In this document: piece by piece, positions 1 through 7,553 of the stretch
How the letters are laid out: every line of letters begins with the position of its first letter
Position numbering within the stretch: position 1 is the first letter of the stretch
Assembly (NCBI GenBank): GCA_024403215.1
Contig: JAKSSJ010000039.1
Location: 1-11,924, forward strand
DNA from: Clostridia bacterium
Lineage (GTDB): Bacteria; Bacillota; Clostridia; Peptostreptococcales; Anaerovoracaceae
Direction: 5' to 3'
DNA: 11,924 nucleotides
Made by a program: the position numbers and the translations under genes
Notes under the pieces: model-generated
The model's input: the letters and a program-made list of their open reading frames with translations, nothing else
Databases searched by the model: none
Told to the model about the DNA's origin: nothing

Positions 1-639
1 ACCACAGACAAGTAAAAATTCACCGATTGAATATGTAAGCATAACCCAGAAATGGGTTTTGATTTTGCTTTCCTTATTAAACCTTACAAAGAACAGCGTT
101 GTATCTGAAATAAAGAACAATACTGCACCAATGCATGTAAGTATAGTTGGAAGATAGGTTCCTGTTAGCATCCTAAATATTGCAAAGCAGTTCATTGTTC
201 CATTGATGAGTAAGTATAAAAACATTGGATAGAACAAAGGCCTTGGAAGATGCGGTCTAAGCTTTTTAAAGATTATCACTACAGCAGTTATATAAATTAC
301 TGCGAGCACAGCAATGATCACTGGGTTTATGCACGAGAAATCAATTGCTGGATAATAGCTTAGCGCAAAGAAGGCATGGCTAATCATAAATGATATGCCA
401 CCCATAGTAAACCATTTAACTCCGTCCGGAATGAGAAGCAAATCACCAATCCAGCTAAATATCAACGCCAAGACTACAGTAAGTCTTACATCAACTGTAC
501 TCGCTGCGTAATACCCAAGCAATGAGATTAAGATAAATGGTTTTGTGACGTTTCTTAGCTTCTTGTTTTTCTTGGCAGAAGCGTAAAGATGCACTACTGT
601 TGATAGAATAAAGATTACTAAGTAGAAAATTTCAAACAT
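1..639 (-). CDS. YhhN/TMEM86 family integral membrane protein (lysoplasmalogenase-like), 3' end cut by window edge
   Basis: The frame is open from an ATG at 639 through to base 1 (213 codons, no stop), so the C-terminus lies outside the window, although family members of about 210-230 residues suggest little is missing. The product is almost entirely hydrophobic, with about eight membrane segments. It carries polar signatures typical of the YhhN/TMEM86 family: Gly-Asp inside a membrane segment (GDLLL, residues 65-69), Ser-His at 87-88, and Ser-Asp at 178-179 (FFISDTTLFF). Some family members hydrolyse the vinyl-ether bond of lysoplasmalogens, a lipid class common in anaerobic clostridia; most bacterial ones are untested, so substrate is inference. 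The gene starts 9 nt after the stop of the broken EamA gene on the same strand and is probably cotranscribed with it. Family assignment is fairly sure, function less so. Confidence 0.72.
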   Translation of the reverse strand, partial: MFEIFYLVIFILSTVVHLYASAKKNKKLRNVTKPFILISLLGYYAASTVDVRLTVVLALIFSWIGDLLLIPDGVKWFTMGGISFMISHAFFALSYYPAIDFSCINPVIIAVLAVIYITAVVIIFKKLRPHLPRPLFYPMFLYLLINGTMNCFAIFRMLTGTYLPTILTCIGAVLFFISDTTLFFVRFNKESKIKTHFWVMLTYSIGEFLLVCG

Positions 640-648
640 TTTTTAAAC

Positions 649-1565
649 CTATTCTAATTCTGAGAAAACAGCTGATCCTATAACCAGCACTGCCCCTATT
701 ATACCATAAATGCTAATAGGCTCGTGCAGGAATAGTACTGATACTATTACAGCAACAACAGGATCTCCGTAGCTAAAGATAGCAGCCGTTTTGGTTGGAA
801 TCCTGACAACATTGCTGAAATAGAAAATATATGTAAAGGCCGTCATCACAATACCAAGGAACAAGAGCAAAGCTATCTTCTTTGGGGTAAATACCAAAGC
901 ACTAAGATCCTCTGTTGCAAGAACATATGGCATAGTAATAACAGCGGCTACAAGCAGTTGGAACATGGTCTTAAACACAGGATCAACATCAGTCATAAGC
1001 TTTTTATTTAGTATGACTATGACCGCATAAAATGCAGCTCCTAGTGCGGCAATCAAAACGCCCTTACGCTCCGCAAGGCTTGGCAGACCATTTTCAACTG
1101 TATATTTCCTGTTTCCTCTTCTAGTACTTTTTCTTCTATACCAGACACAAAGGCAACTCCAATAAAAGCAACGATTATGCATATAAGATGCTTTGTTCTA
1201 ATTTTTTCCTTAAGGAAAATTCCGCTACCTATTAGTACAAGTATAGGCTCTATGTAATAGCAAATAGTTGCCGTAGCAACTGTTGTGTAGTTATATGCTG
1301 TAAATAAAGTAATCCAGTCTCCCGCAAGGCAAATGCCGCAAATAATAAGGGGAATAAAGCATCTCTTCCTTGTAGCCTTATCCACTCTTTTATTTCTTGC
1401 AAAATAATATATTGCGAGCGAAATACCAGCAATAGACGCTCTAAAAAATGCTATAACTGGCGATGGAAAACCTATGGCCTTTACTATTGGGCCAAGAATT
1501 CCAAACGAGCACATTACTATTAAAAACTCTAATTTATATTTTTTCTGTTGACTATCATTCGTCAC
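649..1565 (-). pseudogene. EamA/DMT-family transporter broken by a -1 frameshift
   Basis: Two overlapping frames together make one ordinary EamA (drug/metabolite transporter) protein of about 305 residues, with ten membrane segments as two EamA repeats. The N-terminal half runs from a GTG at 1565 to about 1108, and the C-terminal half from about 1107 to a TAG at 649. The frames join at the run of T at 1105-1107 (AAA on the coding strand). Restoring one A gives ...EETGKYTVENGLPSLAERKG..., a smooth linker between the two repeats. I chose GTG 1565 because AGGGG (1573-1577) lies 7 nt upstream; a GTG at 1616, overlapping the sigH stop as GTGA, is in frame but has no visible ribosome binding site. 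Intact, it would export or import a small metabolite; the substrate cannot be told. A sequencing error in the A run is a real alternative to a true pseudogene. Confidence 0.8.
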
Positions 1566-1612
1566 AACAACACCCCTAAATCTATGTACTTGCCACCTAT
1601 GTGGCAAACATT

Positions 1613-2128
1613 TCACAGCTTCTTAATCTTGGCTTTGATTCTTTGGATAGCATTGTCTATTTGCTTTGGGGTTTTAGAAAGAACACTGGCGATTTCCAAA
1701 TATGTCTCACCCTGCAAAAGTCTTAAAAACACTTCGTGTTCAAGCTTTCCAAAAATATTGTCTTTGTTTGTTTTAAGATTATCCCAGAATTCTTTGTAAA
1801 TAAGCTCATCCTCAGGACTTGACATCCTTCCTGCAGGAAGGCTTTCTGGGATTTCTAAAGACTCATTAAGCGGTGAGTGCTTCTTTCTAGCTGCCGCCTT
1901 TATTGCGTTAATTATTTCATTTTCTATGCAATGCGATGCATAGGTTTTAAAGCTTGCATTTTTATCTTGATCAAAGCTATTGTACGCCTTAACAAGACCA
2001 ACCATGCCCTCCTGAACTAAATCTTCTCTATCCCCTCCCAATATGAAATAAAGAGCTGCCTTAGACTTTACCAGCTCTTTATATTCATTATCTTCAAGAA
2101 TTTGTTCAAGAGTTTTGTCCTGGTACAT
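1613..2128 (-). CDS. sigH: SigH-like sigma-70 family RNA polymerase sigma factor (short form)
   Basis: This 171-residue protein carries region 2 of a sigma-70 factor, with the SigH-type core-binding stretch DREDLVQEGMVGLVKAY (33-49) and the -10 recognition helix FKTYASHCIENEIINAI (60-76). Region 4.2 follows at about 131-171 (VFLRLLQGETYLEIASVLSK), a helix-turn-helix for the -35 element. In Bacillus, SigH (Spo0H) drives the transition to stationary phase, competence and early sporulation. Bacillus SigH is about 218 residues; this one lacks roughly the first 25-40 and is shortened between regions 2 and 4. It starts 2 nt after the rlmB stop, with GAGG inside the last rlmB codons as its ribosome binding site. 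The position right after rlmB matches the conserved sigH location, which supports the name. The yacP gene that normally lies between them is absent. Confidence 0.82.
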   Translation of the reverse strand: MYQDKTLEQILEDNEYKELVKSKAALYFILGGDREDLVQEGMVGLVKAYNSFDQDKNASFKTYASHCIENEIINAIKAAARKKHSPLNESLEIPESLPAGRMSSPEDELIYKEFWDNLKTNKDNIFGKLEHEVFLRLLQGETYLEIASVLSKTPKQIDNAIQRIKAKIKKL

Positions 2129-2130
2129 TT

Positions 2131-3003
2131 CTATCCTCTCTGCCTTGCAGCCTCGTACAAAACTATAGCTGCTGCATTTGATGCATTAAGCGAGTTTACA
2201 TGTCCCTTCATTGGAATGGAAACTACAAAGTCTGATTTTTCCTTTACAAGCCTTGAAACTCCAGAACCTTCTCCACCTATTACAATGGCCAGTGGGCCAG
2301 AAAGACTTGCCTCGGAATAATTTGCTCCATCCATATCTACAGCCGCAATCCAAAGACCTTTCTTCTTAAGAAGCTCAATGGTCTGCGAAAGATTACCTGT
2401 CTTTGCAACTGGTATATATTCAATAGCGCCAGCAGAAGACTTTGCAACAACCTCTGTTAATGACACACTTCTTCTTGATGGAATTATTACACCGTGAGCG
2501 CCTGCTCCATCGCAGGATCTTAGTATTGCTCCAAGATTATGAGGATCCTCAAGTCCATCTAATATTACGATGAGAGGATCTTCTCCCTTTGCCTTAGCAG
2601 CGTCTAGAATATCGTCAACTCCAACATAAGAATGCGCTGCAACATAAGCAGCCACTCCCTGGTGAGGACGTCCTGGTGCAAGCTTATCAAGCACAATCTT
2701 ATCCACGTACTGAACAGGAATTCCCTCTTCTCTTGCAAGACCACCTATGGCCTTTCCAGAGCCTTGAATGTCCTTTTGCATAAGGATTTTATCTATTGGT
2801 CTTCCTGCCTTAATTGCTTCTGTGATTGGATTTCTTCCAATCAAAAGATTAGGATTTTCTTCAAACCCTTTTTTGTAAGGCTTTGATTCTTTTACTTCTC
2901 TGCTGTAAGAAGCTCGAGTGCTTTTTCCATTACTTCTAGAAGTCTTTTCTCTTCCTTTTGAAGATACAGACTTCCTATTATTGTTTCGAATGCTGTTGCC
3001 CAT
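2131..3003 (-). CDS. rlmB: SpoU/TrmH-family 23S rRNA 2'-O-ribose methyltransferase (RlmB type)
   Basis: A SAM-dependent, trefoil-knot (SPOUT) RNA methyltransferase expected to methylate a 23S rRNA guanosine ribose. A substrate-binding domain (about 52-125, starting LLIGRNPITEAI) precedes the catalytic domain with the three SpoU motifs: motif 1 DPHNLGAILRSCDGAG (153-168), motif 2 IGGEGSGVSRLV (242-253), motif 3 IPMKGHVNSLNASNAAAI (263-280). The first 50 or so residues are a low-complexity basic leader rich in Arg, Lys, Ser and Asn, often seen in clostridial homologues. Codons 1-37 overlap the end of mrnC by 112 nt in another frame. There is no clear ribosome binding site before ATG 3003, and no ATG between the mrnC stop and the conserved domain (only a TTG at Leu54), so the true start is uncertain. 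The stop is 2 nt before sigH. Confidence 0.88.
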   Translation of the reverse strand: MGNSIRNNNRKSVSSKGREKTSRSNGKSTRASYSREVKESKPYKKGFEENPNLLIGRNPITEAIKAGRPIDKILMQKDIQGSGKAIGGLAREEGIPVQYVDKIVLDKLAPGRPHQGVAAYVAAHSYVGVDDILDAAKAKGEDPLIVILDGLEDPHNLGAILRSCDGAGAHGVIIPSRRSVSLTEVVAKSSAGAIEYIPVAKTGNLSQTIELLKKKGLWIAAVDMDGANYSEASLSGPLAIVIGGEGSGVSRLVKEKSDFVVSIPMKGHVNSLNASNAAAIVLYEAARQRG

Positions 3004-3293
3004 TTGTAAGTAATTGCGTCTGCGTTTTTTGCTTTAGTTGCTGTTTTGTGATTTCTTGCTCTTTTGATAAGAAGGGCCTCTTCTTCAGTAAATATGCCAA
3101 GATCAAGCATGGCTTTAACAGCCTTTGCCTGGGCCTTTGCGTTTACATACTTTACCCCTAGCTTATGAAGATAGTCAGCGTGGTTTGCATTTGGAAGAGA
3201 TAGTATTACTCTTTCTCTAACAAACTGTTCCCACACAGCATCTCCCATATATGCAAGCGATAACACATTAAGATTCTTAAGCTCTGTCTGCAT
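2892..3293 (-). CDS. mrnC: Mini-ribonuclease III (23S rRNA maturation)
   Basis: A 133-residue RNase III catalytic domain with no double-stranded RNA-binding domain, the usual size for Mini-III. Known family members mature the ends of 23S precursor rRNA as homodimers. The RNase III signature is LAYMGDAVWE (13-22) with catalytic Asp18; the second acidic metal ligand is Glu103 in AFETIIGSLYL. The substrate-contacting KRARNHKT stretch (77-84) is also typical. It lies 29 nt downstream of cysS, the same neighbour as in Bacillus (yazC), and its last 37 codons are shared in another frame with the start of rlmB. Because the overlapping part of mrnC contains Glu103 and a conserved helix, this frame is the constrained one in the overlap. 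Confidence 0.93.
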   Translation of the reverse strand: MQTELKNLNVLSLAYMGDAVWEQFVRERVILSLPNANHADYLHKLGVKYVNAKAQAKAVKAMLDLGIFTEEEALLIKRARNHKTATKAKNADAITYKWATAFETIIGSLYLQKEEKRLLEVMEKALELLTAEK

Positions 3294-3322
3294 TGTTAAG
3301 TAAATCCCGCAGGTATCCTTTC

Positions 3323-4708
3323 TTAATTGTAGATGATTTGGACTCCTTGAGGGGTGTCTTTGAGAGTGATTCCTCTTGCTGCGAGTTCGTCTCTAATGGC
3401 ATCTGCTCTTTGGAAGTCTTTTGCTTTTCTTGCTTGTTGTCTTTCATCAATAAGTTTTTGAATCTCAGAATCTACATCCTGTGATTTTTCCTTTCTAAGA
3501 AGTCCAAGGACTGCTGTGAGTTCATCGAGAAGCTTATATGCTTCTTCTGCTTCCTTCTTGTTCATTCCGTTTGCTGCATCTTTATTAATATCAGAGATGA
3601 GTTCAAACACTGCTGTAATTGCATCTGCAGTATTTAAGTCGTCATCCATGCAAGCAATAAACTTATCCTTGTGCTTATTATACTTTCCAGGCTCTCTTAC
3701 TTCTCCATCTGCTGCTGTTTCTACAAGGTGCTTTAAGTTCTCCTTGCAGTTTCTCATTCTCTCGAGAGAATTCTTAGCAGCGTCCATTAAATCTTTAGAG
3801 AAGTTAATTGGTCCTCTATACTGTGCGGAAAGAAGGAAGTATCTAAGAACTTCTCCTTCATATTCTTTTAAGATATCTCTAACGAGGAAGAAGTTGTTGA
3901 GAGACTTGCTCATCTTTTCTCCTTCTACGTTGATAAAGCCATTGTGCATCCAGTAATTTGAGAAGGTCTTTCCTGTCAGTCCTTCTGATTGCGCAATTTC
4001 ATTTTCATGGTGAGGGAACTGAAGATCTTCTCCACCGCAGTGAAGGTCTATAGTTTCTCCAAGATACTTAAGGTTCATTGCCGAGCACTCAATATGCCAG
4101 CCCGGTCTTCCCATGCCCCATGGAGACTCCCATGCAATTTCTGATTCTTCTTTTCTTGCCTTCCAAAGCGCAAAATCGAGTGGATCTTCTTTTATATCTC
4201 CAACCTCAATTCTTGCACCAGCCTTAAGATCATCAATGTTCTTTCCAGAAAGCTTACCGTATCCTGGGAACTTTCTTGTTCTGTAATATACATCCCCGCC
4301 AGCTTCGTATGCCATGCCTTTGTCTATAAGGCCCTTAACAAATGCAATAATTTCTGGCATTGTTTCTGTAACTCTTGGATGAACATCTGCAGGCTTAATA
4401 TTGAGCTCCTTTACATCTTCAAAATAAGCCTGGATGTACTTATCTCCTACTTCAAAGGCTGTAATGCCTTCTTCCTTTGCTCTTTTGATAATCTTGTCAT
4501 CAACATCAGTAAAGTTCTGAACAAACTTAACCTTTTGTCCTCTGTATTCAAGATACTTTCTTAAAGTATCAAATACTACAAATGGTCTTGCGTTACCGAT
4601 GTGAATATAGTTATATACTGTAGGACCGCAAACATACATCTTAAGTTCTTTTGCATCTTGTGGTACTAATTCTTCTTTTTTTCTTGTGAGTGTGTTATAT
4701 ACTTTCAT
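3323..4708 (-). CDS. cysS: Cysteinyl-tRNA synthetase
   Basis: A 461-residue class I aminoacyl-tRNA synthetase that charges tRNA-Cys in the cytosol; full family length. The ATP-binding signatures are HIGN (36-39, after CGPTVYNY) and KMSKS (265-269). The zinc site that selects cysteine is complete: Cys27, Cys208, His233 and Glu237, each one residue below the E. coli positions. The C-terminal helical part (about 310-461) corresponds to the DALR and anticodon-binding region. The ATG lies 9 nt after the proS stop, so no room exists for a T-box leader and expression should follow the operon promoter. Nothing is missing or unusual. Confidence 0.97.
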   Translation of the reverse strand: MKVYNTLTRKKEELVPQDAKELKMYVCGPTVYNYIHIGNARPFVVFDTLRKYLEYRGQKVKFVQNFTDVDDKIIKRAKEEGITAFEVGDKYIQAYFEDVKELNIKPADVHPRVTETMPEIIAFVKGLIDKGMAYEAGGDVYYRTRKFPGYGKLSGKNIDDLKAGARIEVGDIKEDPLDFALWKARKEESEIAWESPWGMGRPGWHIECSAMNLKYLGETIDLHCGGEDLQFPHHENEIAQSEGLTGKTFSNYWMHNGFINVEGEKMSKSLNNFFLVRDILKEYEGEVLRYFLLSAQYRGPINFSKDLMDAAKNSLERMRNCKENLKHLVETAADGEVREPGKYNKHKDKFIACMDDDLNTADAITAVFELISDINKDAANGMNKKEAEEAYKLLDELTAVLGLLRKEKSQDVDSEIQKLIDERQQARKAKDFQRADAIRDELAARGITLKDTPQGVQIIYN

Positions 4709-4717
4709 TTTCTTGAC

Positions 4718-6454
4718 CTATTTTCCGAATTTTTCTTTATTAACAAGTTCTATTGCCTTGATGATTGCCTCCTCAAAAGGAAGCTCTGTGATTTCTGATT
4801 CTCTTCTTAGTTTGTATTCAACAATGCCTTCTCCTGCCTTCTTACCAACATTGATTCTAATTGGGAAGCCAAGAAGATCCGCATCCTTAAACTTAACGCC
4901 AGGACGCTCGTCTCTATCATCTAATACAACCTCAAGTCCTGCTCGCTCGAGCTCTTCTTCAATCTTTACTGCAAGCTTTTCCTGAGCTTCGTCGCCCGGC
5001 TTTATAAGCTCGATTACAACGTGATATGGAGCAACGCTAACAGGCCAGATGATACCATTCTCATCATGGTGCTGTTCTACAATAGCAGCCATTGTTCTCG
5101 TAACACCAATTCCATAACAGCCCATTACCACAGGGTGTGACTGCTGGTTTTCATCAAGGAAGGTGAGGTTCATTGGCTCGGAATATTTTGTTCCAAGCTT
5201 AAACACTTGTCCAACCTCTATTCCTCTTGCAGACTTTACCTTACTTCCGCAACATGGACACTCGTCTCCTGCCTGCAAAAGCTTAAGGTCTGTAACTATA
5301 TCGCCTTTATAATCTCTTCCATAGTTTACGTTTACGTAGTGGAAGTTTTCTTCATTTGCACCAGCGCAAGCATTCTTAAGGCCTACAAGCTCTGAGTCAA
5401 CAACTATAGTACAGTTCTTAAGACCCATAGGACCTGTAAATCCGCCAACGCAGCCTGTAAGAGCAGACATCTTTGATTCATCTGCGAATTCAACTGCATA
5501 CTCTGGAACATTAAGCGCATTAACAAGCTTACACATATTAAGCTGTCTGTCGCCTCTTATAAATGCTGCAACATATTTTGGATCTTCGTTTGCGTCAGCC
5601 TGAACAACAAACAAAGGTGCTTTGATGCTCTTTTCTTGAGGAAGACCAAGGAACTTGCAAACATCTGCAATAGTTTTTGTTCCTGGAGTTGAAACCTTCT
5701 CTAAAGCCTTTTCAGCTTCTGTTTCAGCTGCCATGTCCTTAAATGCTGCTCTTTCTGCAGTAGCCGCCATAGAGCAAGACTCGCAGTAAATTATTTCTTC
5801 TTCTCCTACATCTGAAAGCGCACAGAACTCGTGTGAGTTATTTCCGCCAATCGCACCAGAGTCTGCCTCTACTGCTCTGTATGTAAGACCACATCTATCA
5901 AATACATTTGAATATGCCTGATACATATCCTTGTATGATTTATCAAGTCCTTCCTCGTCCCTATCAAAGGAATAGTCATCCTTCATGATAAATTCTCTTG
6001 AACGAATAAGTCCAAAGCGAGGTCTTGCTTCATCTCTATACTTTGTTTGTATCTGATAGAGATTTACAGGAAGCTGTCTATATGATGTGACATTCTGTCT
6101 TACTATGTCTGTAAATACTTCTTCATGTGTTGGTCCAAGACAGAACTCTCTTCCGTTTCTATCTTTAACTCTCCACATTTCAGGACCATATGCGCCCCAG
6201 CGTCCAGATTCTTGCCAAAGCTCTGCTGGCTGCAGTGCGCTCATTCCAATTTCCTGAGCCCCTGTTCTATCCATTTCTTCTCTAACAATCTGTTCAACTT
6301 TTCTTAATGTTCTCTTTCCAAGAGGCATGAAACCATAAACACCGGATACAAGTTTTCTAATATATCCACCTCTTAATAGCAGGATGTGTGATGAAATTTC
6401 TGCTTCTGCTGGTACCTCTCTTAATGTGTACCAATACATTTTTGATGCACGCAT
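4718..6454 (-). CDS. proS: Prolyl-tRNA synthetase, bacterial type with editing insertion
   Basis: A 578-residue class II synthetase that charges tRNA-Pro. Class II motif 2 is YRDEARPRFGLIRSREF (139-155) and motif 3 is GCYGIGVTRTMAAIVEQ (445-461). Between them lies the INS (YbaK-like) domain, about 225-400, which hydrolyses mischarged Ala-tRNA-Pro; its FIRGDRQLNMCKL stretch (299-310) and GCVGGFTGP (334-342) are recognisable. A CPCCG motif follows at 399-403. Residues 475-570 form the HGTP anticodon-binding domain. The INS domain marks the long bacterial form rather than the shorter archaeal/eukaryal-like form that many clostridia also have. The start ATG has a good site (GAAAGGAC, 6461-6468) that overlaps the ispDF stop codon; the intergenic gap is 13 nt. 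Confidence 0.96.
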   Translation of the reverse strand: MRASKMYWYTLREVPAEAEISSHILLLRGGYIRKLVSGVYGFMPLGKRTLRKVEQIVREEMDRTGAQEIGMSALQPAELWQESGRWGAYGPEMWRVKDRNGREFCLGPTHEEVFTDIVRQNVTSYRQLPVNLYQIQTKYRDEARPRFGLIRSREFIMKDDYSFDRDEEGLDKSYKDMYQAYSNVFDRCGLTYRAVEADSGAIGGNNSHEFCALSDVGEEEIIYCESCSMAATAERAAFKDMAAETEAEKALEKVSTPGTKTIADVCKFLGLPQEKSIKAPLFVVQADANEDPKYVAAFIRGDRQLNMCKLVNALNVPEYAVEFADESKMSALTGCVGGFTGPMGLKNCTIVVDSELVGLKNACAGANEENFHYVNVNYGRDYKGDIVTDLKLLQAGDECPCCGSKVKSARGIEVGQVFKLGTKYSEPMNLTFLDENQQSHPVVMGCYGIGVTRTMAAIVEQHHDENGIIWPVSVAPYHVVIELIKPGDEAQEKLAVKIEEELERAGLEVVLDDRDERPGVKFKDADLLGFPIRINVGKKAGEGIVEYKLRRESEITELPFEEAIIKAIELVNKEKFGK

Positions 6455-6467
6455 GACGTTGTCCTTT

Positions 6468-7553
6468 CTATTTTAACGAAGCAACTGCGCTTGCAGTTAT
6501 TGCCTCGCCATTTCCTGTAATACCAAGTCCTTCTTCTGTTGTTGCCTTAAGCCCAACAGCAGCAGGATCTATCTCTAAAGCTTTGGCTATTCTTTCTTTC
6601 ATCTCATCAATGTAAGGAGAAAGCTTTGGCTTTTCAGCTACTATAGTAGCATCTATATTTACTATGCTAAATCCAGCATCAGTAATAAGCTGTTTTGTTT
6701 TCTTTATTATTGTTTCACCAGACATTCCTTCTGTATCCTTGCTGTTATCAGGGAAATAATATCCTATGTCTCTTAGCCCTGCAGCTCCCAAAAGCGCATC
6801 GCAAATTGCATGTGCGCACACGTCTGCATCTGAATGACCAAGAAGGCCTTTATCGTAAGGAACATTAACAAGTCCAAGCATAAGGGGCCTTCCAGCTACT
6901 AATCTATGAACATCGTATCCTGTTCCAACTCTAATATCCTTTGGCATATCTTCTTTTGTTGTTATCTTTATATTCTGATAACTTCCTTGTACTATTTCTA
7001 CTTCTAGTCCATAGTGCTCGATAACTCCAGCATCATCTGTTGCACTAAAGCCATCCTCTATTGCTTTTTTGTAAGCGGCTCTTAAGAGCTCTGTCTTAAA
7101 GCCTTGAGGCGTCTGGACTTCAAAAAGGCTGCTTCTATCTAAAGTTTCTTTTCTTGTTCTAATTGTGCTTGTTGGGCTTACGCAAGGGATAACTGCACTG
7201 GCTCCTTTTTCTAAAGCACCAACTACATTTGCAATAGTATCGTTATCTACAAAGCATCTTGCGGCATCGTGAACAAGAACTAAATCTCCTGTTGCTGCCT
7301 TAAGTCCCTCTATTACAGAGGCACCTCTTATGTCTCCGCCGGGAACTATCTTTACGCCAGGAACTAAAGATCCAACATAGTCTTCGTCTCCTTTTGGACA
7401 AACTACTATGATTTCAAAATCATCCCTAAACGTGCAAAAAGCCTTGACGGTTTTTACTAAAACCGGAAGGTTTTCAACTAGCATGTATTGCTTTTTAACC
7501 TTGCCGCCAAAGCGTGTTGCGCTTCCGGCGGCAAGTACTATTACTGATATCAT
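6468..7553 (-). CDS. ispDF: Bifunctional IspD-IspF enzyme (MEP isoprenoid pathway)
   Basis: A fusion of two enzymes of non-mevalonate isoprenoid synthesis. IspD (about 1-204) transfers CMP to methylerythritol phosphate; it shows a Rossmann-like nucleotidyltransferase start LAAGSATRFGG (7-17), KKQY (20-23), HDAAR (95-99) and TPQGF (148-152). IspF (about 208-361) makes the cyclodiphosphate; its zinc ligands Asp214, His216 and His248 are present, with His240 in GLLGHSDADV and the C-terminal KATTEEGLGITGNGE (336-350). The junction is a very short linker after KITTKEDM. In Bacillus these are separate adjacent genes (yacM, yacN). IspD and IspF are not consecutive steps, since IspE acts between them. 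The start ATG overlaps the stop of the upstream PIN/TRAM gene by one base (TAATG), pointing to coupled translation. The product supplies quinone and undecaprenyl precursors. Confidence 0.95.
   Translation of the reverse strand: MISVIVLAAGSATRFGGKVKKQYMLVENLPVLVKTVKAFCTFRDDFEIIVVCPKGDEDYVGSLVPGVKIVPGGDIRGASVIEGLKAATGDLVLVHDAARCFVDNDTIANVVGALEKGASAVIPCVSPTSTIRTRKETLDRSSLFEVQTPQGFKTELLRAAYKKAIEDGFSATDDAGVIEHYGLEVEIVQGSYQNIKITTKEDMPKDIRVGTGYDVHRLVAGRPLMLGLVNVPYDKGLLGHSDADVCAHAICDALLGAAGLRDIGYYFPDNSKDTEGMSGETIIKKTKQLITDAGFSIVNIDATIVAEKPKLSPYIDEMKERIAKALEIDPAAVGLKATTEEGLGITGNGEAITASAVASLK

Noticed and set aside
1095..1112. Programmed -1 ribosomal frameshift in the EamA gene
   Set aside because: The in-frame codons at the join (ACA GGA AAT ATA) do not form an X XXY YYZ slippery heptamer, and no clear downstream hairpin or internal Shine-Dalgarno stimulates it. 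A plain deletion or sequencing error is simpler.
6455..6467. T-box or other riboswitch leader before proS or cysS
   Set aside because: The gaps are 13 and 9 nt, too short for any leader structure; both genes are inside the operon.
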